From positions 184,030 to 248,029 of the forward strand of contig CAJNOI010000019.1 in assembly GCA_905250115.1 (NCBI GenBank): DNA of 64,000 nt. Reading direction: 5' to 3'. The translations under genes and the position numbers were made by a program. The notes below the pieces were generated by a model. The model did not search any database. It was not told the origin of the DNA and was given only the letters and a program-made list of their open reading frames with translations. This DNA is from Adineta steineri (lineage: Eukaryota > Rotifera > Eurotatoria > Adinetida > Adinetidae). Below, piece by piece: positions 38,109-53,912 of the stretch. The stretch's first letter is position 1. Each line of letters begins with the position of its first letter.

Positions 38109-40961
38109 TTAATTAAATAACATTGTTAGATTTATCTGAAATATGTATACATATATACACTTCTATAATTTTTTTATTTTCTTCTTGTCGTTTTTCAACA
38201 TGAATGTTCTCTTGAGAATTAGCGTTTACTTCCCTTAAGTTCTTTCTTCTTTTTTTTTTTTTGTATATTCCGATTATTAATGTAAAACTATGAGAAAAGA
38301 AATAACTACTAATATTTTATTATTTGAAAAAATTGCTCAACGAACTAATCGTTCTTATTGGATGTTGATATTCAAGTCCGAATAGTAATAAAAAAGAAAA
38401 TATTTCTCGAGAAAAAGAAAAAAACTATATAAAATATATTTCCTATCGGCATGCAATCGATGTGAATCAACAAGTTCGTGATTAACAACGAACAAAAGCC
38501 GATTTGACATCGATTCATCGTTATGTACAAAGAACTTAGTGACGAAACAAATGATATTTGAATATTTTTTTTCTTATTGTAATTAAGGTAAAATCATGAT
38601 AAGAGAAAAAAGAAATATGTTCTACTAGATTTTTTTGTTAAGGGTGTTCATTTTTGAACTTTTCTTTTTTCAAACGAGAGAAACTAACCGGATATCCGTC
38701 TCAAGTGAGCCGTGTCTTTTTCAGCAACCCATATATTATGCACGATCTCACACGCCATCATTAACATGATGAGCACGCGTTCATATTGATAAAAACATGA
38801 AAAAATTTATATTCCGTCCAGTTTAGAGAAGAGAGTCCTTCGAAAGAGAGATGATGCACACAATTCATTTTATTATAGAATATATATATATACTTACATT
38901 TTTTTTTTCTTCGTCACATGCAAGTGAATGAATGTTCATGTCTTATAGACTTACTATTCTATCTTATTGTGATGGTAGCGGTTGGCTGCATGAATACACA
39001 TTCATATAAAACGCAAGTCTAAAGCGGAAACTATTTTTTTTTCTTTTTTTTTTCCTTTTTTGTCTTGTTTCTTCGACTATTACTACTGATGCACACTAAA
39101 AAAAATGAGAAAACATATAGAGACGACAACCTCTAGAATCGATTATATGAATATTGTTCGACGTTGTCGAGTGGGAAAGGAAAGTGATGTTTTTTAATGC
39201 ATTTATGTCTATCTAACCATTCATCAGCATTTGATCGATTTTTCTGATCATCATCATCGCCAGCAGCATCATCGTTATTGCTCCTATTCAATGCAATATT
39301 TTGGTTCTCGTTTAAGTTCTTTCAACGACAACACATGCGAAAGAAAAGAAGTCTCAAAGTCTTGCCTTATTTGATTTACGCGGTTGCTAAATGAACGAAC
39401 GAAGAGCAAGCAGTTTCTCATTCTTTGCCTGTTTCTTACTTGTTCTGCTTCTGCTTTTGCTTCTTATTCTTCTTCTTCTTGTTATTCTTCTTCTACTCTT
39501 TCTTTTCTCAGATTGCCGTCACAAAAAAGTAGAGAGTGAAGATTGAACATGGCAACGTTAGACGGTTTCTCTTTCTTTAGAACAAGCGAGCGCCAAAGTG
39601 AATAAGAAGTCGCTCAACATAGACAGAATCAGTAGTATGGTGATTTAGATGCTACATGTTATAGTTAGAATGCAAATACAAGTTGCTGACACGAATAAGA
39701 GAAAAAAAACGCTCACGCATAAATGTTTAACAGATGTTTTTCTATATGTAGTTTGAACTAAATAATATTATTGTCTAAATAGTTATTGCATATATATATG
39801 AAAATAAATAGAATAAAATTTAACTGAACGTGCTATCTCTCTCTTGTATCAAATATGTAAACTGCCATGTTGTTTGCTTCATTTAACATAGAACATAGCA
39901 AATATCATTATAAATATAAACCTAAAATCAGCAGTCAACATTGACATACAATGGTATGTAGATTTGTTGACAACATCAGGAAAAAGGCAGGCTTTAGTAA
40001 GACGTCATAGCAATAAAAAATTTAGAAATAATAGAAGTGCCACAAGTTGTCAATATACTAGATTTTCAATCGTAAAACATTGACACATCATCTATTGGAG
40101 TCTTTAATTAATAATGATTATCTCATTGTTTTTTTGTTATATTTACATTGTTAATTTAATTATGTATTTTCTATCCATCAATTTTTTTTTTGTTTTAGAA
40201 AATATAATTATTATTAATTCAATTGTTTTTTAAGATAAACAAAAGAAAATATGTCATTCTTCATTATAAAAACGTTCAATAAGATTGATAGTTCAATTTT
40301 TAAGAATAATTATTCAAAATATCTTTAGTTCATACCGAATAGGCACAAAAAAATGCCAGTATCAACTAACACATTATATTTTATCTAGTTATAGAATGTC
40401 TTTGAATATGGTAACTACTGAGAATATCTTTTTCTCAGTATATTATTTTAATATACATAAAAACTACTTCATTACGCTTCTATACATCATCAAAGTCATA
40501 CTTGATGAATATATTATTTCAAGCTAGTGGAATAAGCAGGTCATGAGAAATAAGTGTTTGATACATTTAGTATTCCTATCATTGATGTTTATATAAAATC
40601 GAAACAACAATAACAACAACAAAAATATTCTAATACATATTCATGTAAGTTATTAACTTGCTGGAAAAAAATCTCTATATCAATACTTAAAATATGAACT
40701 ACGGCAGTATGACATTCTTGATTGAGTATAATGAATGAGATTTTTTGTCGCATGACTACATATGAATTCGACATGCAAATCAATGTTTTCAATCGGGCAC
40801 TATGTATAGTTAATCAAAAGATGATTATATCAGCATCTGATTAATAGAGAATGTCAAAGTAAAAGAAAAAACATAAAACGAAAGATTGTTTTATAGGAAT
40901 TATATATTTGGGGCCATCCGTAAAGGGCGCTCAGGAAAAGGGAGAGGACGTGAGGGTTAGG

Positions 40962-41242
40962 TGCGCATGCAGAGATAGACAACTCCGGGGTAAGGAACTC
41001 CAACTCCAGATAAAAAAGCGTCAACTTCGGAGTTGAAGTTGCTCATCTCTGATGGATTTTTTTGTTGTTCTCTTACACGTCATTAGATCCACCAGAGCTG
41101 AATCAGAGTTGGAAAAAAGCACCAAGTCCAACTCCACTCCAACTCTAACTCCATTGTCTACGATGTCAACTCCAACTCTACCCCAACTACAAGTAAAAAA
41201 GCGTCAACTCCGGAGTTGGAGTTGCCCATCTCTGCGCGCATG
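40962..41242. mobile_element. hAT-type MITE, copy 1 (AACTCC family)
   Basis: The element spans 40970-41234. Ends are CAGAGATAGACAACTCCGG and CCGGAGTTGGAGTTGCCCATCTCTG, inverted copies of each other. Flanks TGCGCATG (40962-40969) and CGCGCATG (41235-41242) are an 8-bp target duplication with one mismatch. The interior is made of AACTCC/ACTCCA-like units. A second terminus-like sequence, GGAGTTGAAGTTGCTCATCTCTG, ends at about 41050, so the left 81 bp look like a complete mini-element by themselves. CAG...CTG ends with 8-bp duplications are characteristic of hAT transposons. Confidence 0.82.
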
Positions 41243-41324
41243 GGTGGGTTACCGTCTCTTTGCCAACAGGACATTCATCATTGACGAAAGTGTGGGAGGT
41301 TTGATGGCGAAACTGTAGTGAACA

Positions 41325-41340
41325 TTCGCCAATTGGCGAA
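41325..41340. repeat. Perfect 16-bp palindrome in a GCGAA-rich tract
   Basis: TTCGCCAATTGGCGAA, embedded in a stretch (about 41300-41390) with several further GGCGAAA, GGCGTAA and TTTTCGCC motifs. It directly follows the MITE and may be part of an older repeat into which the MITE jumped. Confidence 0.6.
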
Positions 41341-41947
41341 AGTTCAGGCGCGATTTGGCGTAAGTTCAGTAGATTTTCGCCAACTGTAATAACATACGAT
41401 TAGTGTAAAATGCATGTGATAAATTAACCTAATATTATCATAATAAGCATATTATTGTCTAAACCCCTGAATATAGTTACCAAGAGCTATTTTTATACAT
41501 ATGTAATCACATAATAACACTGGCGAACTTCGCGAATCCCACATGGGTGTCCTTTATGGATGGTTTCTTTGTAGAAACGAGATCATCATATCTGATTAGA
41601 AGGTTTTGCGTGGGTGTAAAGTTCTTTCCTGTATATCCTTTTCTATTTTTTTTTTCAGTTGATTTTACCAGTTCTCTTATGACATTCATTAATAAACGGC
41701 CGATAAAATGAAATTCATCAATATAATTTACTTATTCTGCCTATTTTTTATGCTTGAAAGAAATAACTCTCAATTTCTAATTTATGATATTAGTTATTTT
41801 CTTTTGAGAAAACAAGCTCGATATCAGGCTGTTACTTTTTAGTCATCAATCGTTATAATAATGAGGTTTTTTTTTAAATTTAATTGATCAAAAGAAAATA
41901 AAAAAAAAACATTTCTATTTTTAAACTTGAGATGATGTTAATGAAAC

Positions 41948-42681
41948 CTATTTTTTCTTTTTATGACGTCGTTGAACTCGAGCATTCCAACGAGTTTTAA
42001 CATTATTTGCAAATGAATCTTTTACACCTAGAAAATATTCAATAATTTGATTTAAATTAAGACCATCGAATGGATTATTAAAATATGAAAAACATTCATC
42101 AACTCGATTTCGAATATCTTCATCAGTTTTTAATGATTTTAATTGACCTTGTTTAGTATTTTTCGGCTGAAAATCTTCCTTTAAAATTATTAAAAATTCA
42201 ATTAAACGATTTTTTGATAATTTCCCATTTGATTCTTGTAATGCTTGATATAAACCAGCAATTTGTTCTTCACGTGGTGCATCAACAACTGTCCTGTTGT
42301 ACAAAAACAAACATCGTTTAAAAATCAATATCTTTCAAAGTTTTACCAAACAAAATCAATCATTTCAGAAAAATCAATTGAACCACTCGTATTTTTATCA
42401 TATGCTTGAAAAAGAATTTCAGCTAAATGATGTGCTTCACTAGATTCAGTTAATGAATGGCACATTGATCTTGCAGCCGATTCAAAATGATTCATATCTA
42501 ATGTATCTTTATTCGGACCAGTTATTTGTTGAAAAAGATATTTTAATCGTTTCAAATGTTCATCATCATAACCTGTGAATTTTTTTAATTGAATATCCGA
42601 TAATGATAGTTCAATATTATCAGTATTTAAATCATATATTGATATTCGACCTAAATCAAGATCTTTTGTATTCGATAACAT
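41948..42681 (-). CDS. EF-hand calcium-binding protein, unassigned
   Basis: Two exons, 42681-42347 and 42293-41948, about 226 residues. The fold reads as two EF-hand pairs. The one canonical loop is DKNTSGSIDFSE (residues about 97-108), with Asp1, Asn3, Ser5, Ser7, Asp9 and Glu12 in place, followed by the hydrophobic MIDFVW. Its partner regions (KDTLDMNHFESAA; NGKLSKNRLIEFL; FDGLNLNQIIEYFLG) keep the helix pattern but not a full set of ligands, so probably only one site binds Ca2+. The C-terminus is very basic (RWNARVQRRHKKKK). No myristoylation-type MG start. It could belong to the calcineurin-B/CIB/calaxin-like group; I cannot choose. Head-to-head with the small gene at 42978. Confidence 0.8.
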
Positions 42682-42730
42682 AAGAGAGAGAGAGAAAAAA
42701 AAATATTAGATTAATAAATAATTTATGATT

Positions 42731-42750
42731 AAAAAACAGCGCTGTTTTTT
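42731..42750. promoter_or_regulatory. Perfect 20-bp palindrome in a divergent promoter
   Basis: AAAAAACAGCGCTGTTTTTT lies in the 296-bp gap between two divergently transcribed genes. Position and symmetry suit a dimeric regulator site, but no factor is identified. Confidence 0.4.
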
Positions 42751-42977
42751 TTGACATCATTATTTGACGTTTTCTTTTTTTATTCTCATATTTGTAACAC
42801 AATCAGTCATTTACTTCTGGATAAAATTTTGAAGTATTGTACTGTTTCTATTGACGTAACGCGTCATATTTTTCTTCCTCTCATATTCGTTGTATATGTC
42901 TTTATTAAGTAATGAAGTTATAAAAAAAAATTCGATTTGAATAATAACATATTTTGTTATAAACATTCTGTCAAATT

Positions 42978-43681
42978 ATGCCAGAAATATATACTCTTCG
43001 AACGCCTGAAAATTATAATTATGGTTATCATCGAAATTCTTATAGTCAACCAAAAGCAACTCATTATTCAAAATCAAATAATGATCAACATACACCATCA
43101 TCTATTTCACCCATGTATAATGAAACGACTTCCGTTCGAAGACGACCTGAATTATATCATCTTAGATTTGATAAAAATGATACTAATATTTCTAATTATC
43201 GTTCATCACCCGTATTTATAGATCACAAACGAAAATCACCTGTATTATATCAACCATCATATTTACAAAAGCCAGAAATGTATTACATAAGTGCACAACC
43301 TGAATATAACAATAATATTTACGAACAATCACCCTTAAAAACTACTAAAATACAGTGGGATGGTCCTACTCAGAATAAAATTACTATGTATATGATAACA
43401 ACATCAAATGAAGGTAATATCTCACCTTATATAATACACACTCCATTGTCGTCTGTAAGTTAAATTAATAAAAAAAATCCTGCATTTTTTATTGTTATTT
43501 TTAGATACAATCTGCTAAGAAAAAACAACTCGTAACATTTGCTGATAATAATAATGGTAAATATGATCTATCAAATAGAGAACGTCAATATTCAAGAGCA
43601 TACTATGATACGTCACCACATTCAAAAGCATCAGAAAGTATTCAACGAAGTATGAACAAATTTCGTTTTAATGGAAATTAA
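42978..43681 (+). CDS. Small Tyr/Pro/Ser-rich protein with repeated PE-x-Y motifs
   Basis: Not recognised. Two exons, 42978-43455 and 43505-43681, about 217 residues. No signal peptide or membrane helix. A short motif recurs: MPEIYTLRTPE (start), RPELYHLRFDK, SPVLYQPSY, KPEMYYISAQPE, and weaker KITMYMITTSNE. The segments between are Asn/Ser/His/Tyr-rich and look disordered. The C-terminal exon is basic (SAKKKQLVTFADNN, SMNKFRFNGN). Alternation of beta-prone PExYxL units could be a binding array or an axonemal/cytoskeletal peptide; function unknown. Its promoter region is shared with the EF-hand gene, and its stop is 69 bp from the end of the convergent gene. Confidence 0.75.
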
Positions 43682-43750
43682 ATATTTTATTATTAAAGTA
43701 CAGAAAAAAAAAAATTTAGTAAAATAAAAAAAAAGAAGTTCTTTGTTATT

Positions 43751-46700
43751 TTAATTTGCTTGTTGATTTGTTGGAGACGTTACTGGACGATTTGGTTCAG
43801 GTGCTAGTTGACCATTCTCAGTTGCAGCATCATAACATCGACTTAATTCAAAAAGATTTAATACAGATACCTATAAACAAAATACAAATAGAAAAAGAAC
43901 ATAGTATGATATGTAGATTTACTGAGCCTGATGGTAATGGTGGAAGTTTAAATATTGATGGTGTTTGAGTTAAACGAGGGTCTGATGAACCTATTAATTA
44001 ATTTTTTTCTAAATAAAAATTGAATGAAAGAAATAGTATTTTACTTACCAGTATGATGAAAGAATCGATAAGCTCTTGGATTGAAAACATTTCCCGACTT
44101 AAAAGGCATAAAAACCGCTGGTAAACATAAATCTATTTAAATAATATTATATTTTTAAAAAGAAACTATTAATTAATTCTACCATCGTAACGTTCTCCAC
44201 TTTGATCAGGTTTATGTAATCGATGTTGAATTGCCATTTGACGTTCTATTGTTTGTGCTGTTTCTTGTTCGACTTTAGTCATTAAACGATTACGATGTTT
44301 AACACTTCGATCGAGATACATTTGATAACGATCAAGAAACTAAAAAGAATAATTCATCAATTTGAACTGATTTCATATAACTTCTACTTACATTTCTAGC
44401 AGGACCAGGAATGTCAGGTGGTGCTGGGTGATGTTGTGTAATGACTTCACGTTTTGATTGTGCTCTACTTTGTCGTCTAAGAGTAAAAAGTAAATATTAA
44501 TTTGATCGATTAATTTATTCGTAATAATTACTGAGATGTATTAGCTGTTGGTGATTCTTCCCCAATAATATCACGAATATTTTCTTCTAATTCTGATAGT
44601 TCAGGCATTTGATTTGGATTATAAGATGATGTTTCACTGAGAAGTTTCTTTAATCGATCAATTTCTGCTCTAGATAAATAAATATTTATTATTAATAAAT
44701 ACTAAGTTTTTAATCAACATACTCGTAACTCTCACAAATTTTAACTATTTTATCTTCGTATGTTGCTTTAACCATTTCTATTTGTTCCTCATTATCTGCC
44801 GAAACATTAACAGCTGGTTCTATAATTTCTTCGATATCTGATGTTGTTTGAACGACAATTGTTGGAATATCTCTCTCTTGTGTTCCTCGTGACGGTGGTG
44901 TTGGAGGTACAGACGATGTTTTCGGTGTTTGAGGAATAGAAACGGTTTTACCTGTTGGTACACGACTTTGCATAGGAGCAGTCACTAAATAGATCAATTG
45001 AATATTAATTCTATAGTATACAAATATCTATAAATTTACTTGTGCATTTCGTTGCATGAGTTACTTCTACTTTATTATACCAAAACAAATGTAAAGGTAA
45101 TTTCCCAATAGGTTCACGTTTATCATTATAAACTGTAAATGTTTGTGGTGTACGTGATATCCAAGCTTTATAAAGATCATAGGATTGTTCTTCAAATTCA
45201 AGTTGATTCGTTTTTGAGGTTGATTCTACTACATTTGTTGTATTATCATCAATAGTTATCAAAGGTGCAGATGATGGACTATGTAAATCTGGTAATTCCT
45301 AAGATATTTATATTATTTTTTTCAAAAAGAAATATATATTAGTTTATTTTTGTTTCTTACAAGCAATCGTAGATCTTCAGGTGAGAGAATGACTGATCCA
45401 CAAGGTTTATCATCACCAAGAATATCTATATGTATAGCTTCAGGATCAGTGTCAGTTTCAAGTAATGATCGACGTTTAAGAAAAGTTGGTACTGGAATAA
45501 TTAATTCATCACATTGTTCTTTATCAATAGTATTTATATCAGTTTCTTCTGGAATTGCTGTGCTTTCATCAAGATTTTTATTTTCTAAAGTATATTTATT
45601 TTGTATTGCTTAGAAAAAATAAAAATTTACTTGAATCGATTGGTTTTTTCGTTGGTCGAGTAGTTCCTCGTTTCGAAGGTTTTGCATTATCACTTTTAGG
45701 AGTTACTGGTTTCTAAAATAATTCAATAGAAAAACAAAACTAGACAGAGTAATTATACCTCTAAACTAAACACATTTGTTTTATAATTTTGTCCTAGAGT
45801 ATGAATAATACATTGAAATTTTGTTTTTGAAAGCCCAACAGGTCGATATACACGTATAATAAGTGCTCTAAAACAACGATTCATTATAGAAACTAATCAT
45901 AATTTTCTTTTACTTTGATGATAAAACATCGCCAGTTGATGTGTATTGATCATCGACACTAGGTGTTGCTTGTATTTCAATATCAATTTTCGCCATTACT
46001 GCCTGTTCTTCGACTTGATCTTTTTTGTCTGATTCACCTACTCGTTTTGTTCTTTGTTTTCCAGCGCTACTTAAAAAACTTCCTTCATTATCACTTCCAA
46101 TTTCATCACCATAATCCGAACCCTAATTGAAAAACAAGTTGTTTTTTCAGTCTATAGTTATATAAATATAATTTTTAAACAAACATGATGTTGATCATCG
46201 ACTTCTTGTACACTATCTTCACCACCTGATGAATCAGCTCGATCCATATCATCAATATCAACTTCATCATCAGCAGCAGATTCTCCTTTCGATAAAACTT
46301 CTGTTCCAGTTGTTGGACGTGCTGCACTCGTATTTAACCATTCAATAACATGTTCATAACCAAGTTGAGCTGTCTAGAAAATACAAAAAATAATTTTTTT
46401 CTTTTGTCTTAATTATAAATCAATAATTTACATCTCGAAAAGTTTTTAATCGAAATTTCCATTTGCGTACATTTGATCGTGGTAATGCAAGACGAATATA
46501 CCTATTAGAAGACAACAAAAAAACAATACTTCTATAAATCTATCAATACGAACTAACATTTTTTCCCAATTATTAATCATTTTTATTTGTTGATGACGTT
46601 TATTATTAGCTTCCATCGATGTTAATCTTTGTAAAGCAGCATTAAGCATTCGTTTTTTTGTTTCATTACTTTCATAAAATCTTTTTATAACAACACTTTT

Positions 46701-47152
46701 CATATCAAATGGTTGACTATATAAATTAACAATACGAACAAGTTCATTCAGTGGTATTTGTGATAATGAATAAGCACGATATAATCGTGATATAACAAGT
46801 GTTATTCGTGTTGATACATTTGCTGGTAAGAATTGAAGAAGTAAATTATCTTTTAATTCAAGTAATTCAAACATTGAATTATCAATATCAGATAAACTAT
46901 TTTGAACATGATCACATAACATTCGAAATTTATTTGCATCACTTTTTGCACTTGGTACAAAATCTTCAAATTCATTAAAAGTTTCAACTTCTTCTTGTTG
47001 ATCATCATAATAAATTATTTCATTATTATCACTATAATTTACTTGTTGTTCATCTTGACTTAACCGTGCAAGACTCTGACGACCTATATCAAATCAAATA
47101 AATTCAATCAATATGATTATATTAATATAGATAAATCTTTACTTCCAATCAT
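43751..47152 (-). CDS. Large acidic, multi-exon protein with helical N-terminal domain, family unknown
   Basis: I do not recognise the family. Roughly 15 small exons from an ATG at 47152 (MIGS, first exon only 10 bp) to a stop at 43751; about 800 residues. Near the N-terminus, after an acidic stretch (EDFVPSAKSD), is a long helical domain (DNSMFELLELKDNLLLQFLP, STRITLVISRLYRAYSLSQI, NEETKKRM-like helices, KMINNWEKML; about 46920-46560). An Asp/Glu/Ser-rich linker follows (46370-46090), then a small folded stretch (ALIIRVYRPVGLSKTKFQCI), Thr/Pro-rich linkers, YNDKREPIGKLPLHLFWYNK, a coiled coil (EEQIEMVKATYEDKIVKICESYE...AEIDRLKKLLSE), a basic helix (NFLDRYQMYLDRSVKHRNRLMTK) and a C-terminal segment SGNVFNPRAYRFFHHTG. 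The overall look is that of ciliary or centrosomal scaffolds, an impression only. Confidence 0.7.
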
Positions 47153-47493
47153 AATATTGATTAAATTTTTAGTCGTCTAAAAAATATGTTGCGAGTTCAT
47201 GGTTTCTTCTTTCTTTACATTAAATGCCATTTACTTTTAAATCATATCTATGACTACGAGCCTCTTTCTTCCAAAGAAAAAAAAATTCCTTGTGTTTACG
47301 AAATCGCACATTCTTTTATTATTTAATCTAACATACAATTGTACAACTTGGAACAGTAGATAGTACAAGCGAGACAAGAGAGAAAAAAAAGAAAAGATTC
47401 AGTTCAGTATTTAATACATCGTCATAAATGAAAAGAAAAATAAGTAGACAATAGAATATACTGTTACAAATTCTTGCAAGAGTAATTAATTTT

Positions 47494-49870
47494 TTATACT
47501 GTTATAGAATCAATTGAGTCGTCGTCGAATCCAATTGCTTTATTTCGAGCTAAAATATTTTTTAAAAAAGTAAATTACTTTATTTAATGAAAATTTTTAA
47601 CAAACCTTTAAAATAGAATGTATCTGAATCATTATCAGGTACTGGAATAAAAGGTGCTGGCATATTAGATAAATTATCCCAATCGATTGTATCGAAAAAA
47701 GATTCTTTTTTCAGATCTAAATAATAATCAATATGAAAGAAAAAATATTTATTAACAAATAAGTGGTTTACCATCTAATTGAAATCGTAAACTTGAATCA
47801 TAATTAAGTAAACCTTTAATTGCACTTATTGCATCTTCTGATAATTGTTCGCCATCATCTTCAGGCCATGTTAGTCGATAACTAATTATATTAGATATAA
47901 TTGCATGTGGAGTATCATCTGAAAATGGTGTTGTACCAACAAGAAACTGGTAGAGACATATACCAAGAGCCCAAAAATCAACTGCGGTCGCTGAAAAAAT
48001 AAACACATCTTTTGTTGTAATAAAATATAAATTAAGATATTTTACATACTATGATTTTCATCTTGTAATAAAACTTCTGGACCTAATAAATATATACAAA
48101 TAATTATGTTAAATAGAGAATATTAAAAAAAAGAATATTTACTTAAATAATCTGGTGTACCTAAAACAGGTCCTGAAACATTTGGATGTATTGGTGATTT
48201 AAGAAAACTACTTCGAACAGATGTATTTGTTGTCATATCAGGTATAATTCGACCACTTAAATAATTTTGAGCAAGATAAACAGACTAGAACAAGAGAGAA
48301 AAGTAAATATCCATCGAGAAAGTTTTTCTAATTATACTAACTTTTAATGAACTATCATCATTTGGTAATGAAAGTTGAGTTGATTGTATATCTTCTGTTG
48401 ACATTCGAATAATATTCTCATCAATATTGATTAGTTTTTCACTGGATTGATCTTGACTATTTTGCGATGCATCTAAAATATATCGAATCGGTGATAGACA
48501 TGGTGAGCCCGATGATGAAGCAGATGTTGTTTCTGTTGTTGCTGTTGTTGTTGATGGTATTGATGTTATTGTACGACCTACACCAGGAAATGCTCGATAT
48601 TGATTTTGATGAGCTGGTGATGAAGCAAGTAATCGTGATACAGTTTTAGGATAAACACGTGGCGGCTGTTTTATAGTTTGAGATGTATTTGATGATTGTT
48701 TACGTGGACTAGAAAAAAGAAAATCGGATGTATTGCTTGTATTTGTATCTTCACGATCATCAAATTCATTGATTGCAAATGATATTGGTTCATTTTCAGG
48801 AATACATGCTGGTAAAGCTTGTCGATAAACACGTAAACTACAATCGATTGGACGTGCTGATGAACATGAACGATGAACACTATTATTTGAATAAATATTT
48901 TCTCTTGATGTTGATGTATAAAATGGATCTGAATCTGATTCACTAGAAGACTGTAAACAAGAAATAATATATATAAGAAGAAGAGAAAACAAAACACTTA
49001 CAAAACTAAAATCAGATGTTAACGATATGATTTGACCAGGTGTACGAAAAGCTCGTGCTTTACATACAGATGGTGTACCAATCACATCAGCTACTGATAC
49101 TTCTAAAAATCAATACACTTCTAAACTATAGAAAATAATATTCATAACGTACTTCGTCTATTTCGAATTTCTGATAATCCAAAATCAGTTAGTTTAATAT
49201 GTCCTGTTACTGATATAAGAACATTATCTGGTTTTAAATCTCTAATAAACAAAATATTTTTCAATGAAAATATAAATTTCAAGTTGATTCATTTTTACCG
49301 ATGTATAACATCTTTTCGATGTAAATAATCAAGTGCAAGAGCAATTTCAGCAATATAAAATTGTGCTTCATGTTTTTCAAGTATATATTTAATACATAAA
49401 AATGACATTAAATCACCACCGATCATGTATTCCATAACTAAATAAATATGTTCTTTGCTTTGTAATGAATAAAAAAGGCTAACTACAAATTGACTATGCA
49501 TTGTTGCTAATGCATCACGTTCATTAAGAACTATAGGAAAACAAAAATAATAATAAAGCGATATATGAAATATAAATTTTCATTACTTTGATCAATCAAA
49601 TTCTTTTTACGTATATCGTGTTTATTAATAACTTTAATTGCATATTTTATTTTATTATTATCATTTTTCTTTGTTGCTAAATAAACTCGTCTAGTAAAAG
49701 TAAAAATTTTTTCTTGATATTGAAATAAATTTCAATCATACCCATAACCACCACGACTGATAGTTTTAAGAAAATGAAAATCTTTTATAGATGGTAACTA
49801 AAAGAATATCATAGAAATAGATGTATACGTTTTATTATATTACCTGTAATTTATTCCTTTCGACGGTCAT
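47494..49870 (-). CDS. MASTL: Greatwall kinase (MASTL)
   Basis: Greatwall is the AGC kinase that, through ENSA/ARPP19, inhibits PP2A-B55 to permit mitosis. About eleven exons from ATG 49870 to stop 47494. The N-lobe shows ISRGGYG and YAIKVINK; then [30 protein letters not shown] and [12 protein letters not shown]. After DFG comes the hallmark long insert between the lobes: [15 protein letters not shown], shared with vertebrate Greatwall, then about 200 disordered Ser/Thr-rich residues (exons 49106-48285). Kinase sequence resumes with [33 protein letters not shown] and a C-tail of the type [10 protein letters not shown]...[10 protein letters not shown]...FYFKARN. The APE motif is GPE here. The insert is shorter than in vertebrates. 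Confidence 0.95.
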
Positions 49871-50543
49871 TGATAAAAAGAAATGATCTGACACAATCAA
49901 TTGACTTGAAAATAATGTAACTAATAGTTTTCATTCTCAGTTAAACGTGATATCGAAACAAAGAAGTGTTTTCTTTACTGATTTAGATGTCGCTTGAGAT
50001 AGATATTTCGTTTCTTATGTAGTAATGAGATTTTTCGAAACTTCATGAATCATTGATTAAATAATTTGTTTCATAAAACTAAAGATTTTTTATTGTTTAT
50101 TTTTATAGTTAAAAACATTCGTTAAGATAAACTTTCTCTTGTTTGTATATATTCGTTAAAGAAAAAAACAAAAGAAAATGAAAGGATCAACGCTGGTTTA
50201 TAATTATTGACAGAACTAAATGCTACAGAAACAAAACTAGTTCAACAAAATAAAATGATACAAAAAAGCGTAATGACGTAGATACATAAATAAATGAACT
50301 CAGATCTTAAACTAAAAATATTTGCTGTTCCTTTTTTTTCCAGCATTGATAACGGAAAGACATTGGCCTATAACAAAGATAATTTAAATAATTATAACCA
50401 GATGAAAATTATCGCACAAATTGATTCAACTGTTCATAATGATGATTTTTATTTTATCTTGATAGAATAGCTTGAGGAAAAATGGATATAGTCTATGAAA
50501 ATAAATAATGATGGAAGTAAAAATAATATTGAAATGAAGTTCT

Positions 50544-53912
<3,369 letters not shown>

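Larger units (their letters stand above)
38109..41947. other. Spacer with hAT-type MITE
   Basis: About 3.8 kb with no supportable gene. CTT/TTC-rich tracts near 39440-39500. The only clear structure is the repeat block 40905-41395, whose base composition is visibly less A/T-rich than its surroundings. Confidence 0.5.

Noticed and set aside
38450..38530. Inverted repeat around AATCGATGT / ACATCGATT
   Set aside because: Only the outer 9 bp pair well; the rest is too diverged to call an element.
41052..41318. 88-codon frame with Ser/Thr/Pro repeats
   Set aside because: Also a reading of the MITE and its flank, not a gene.
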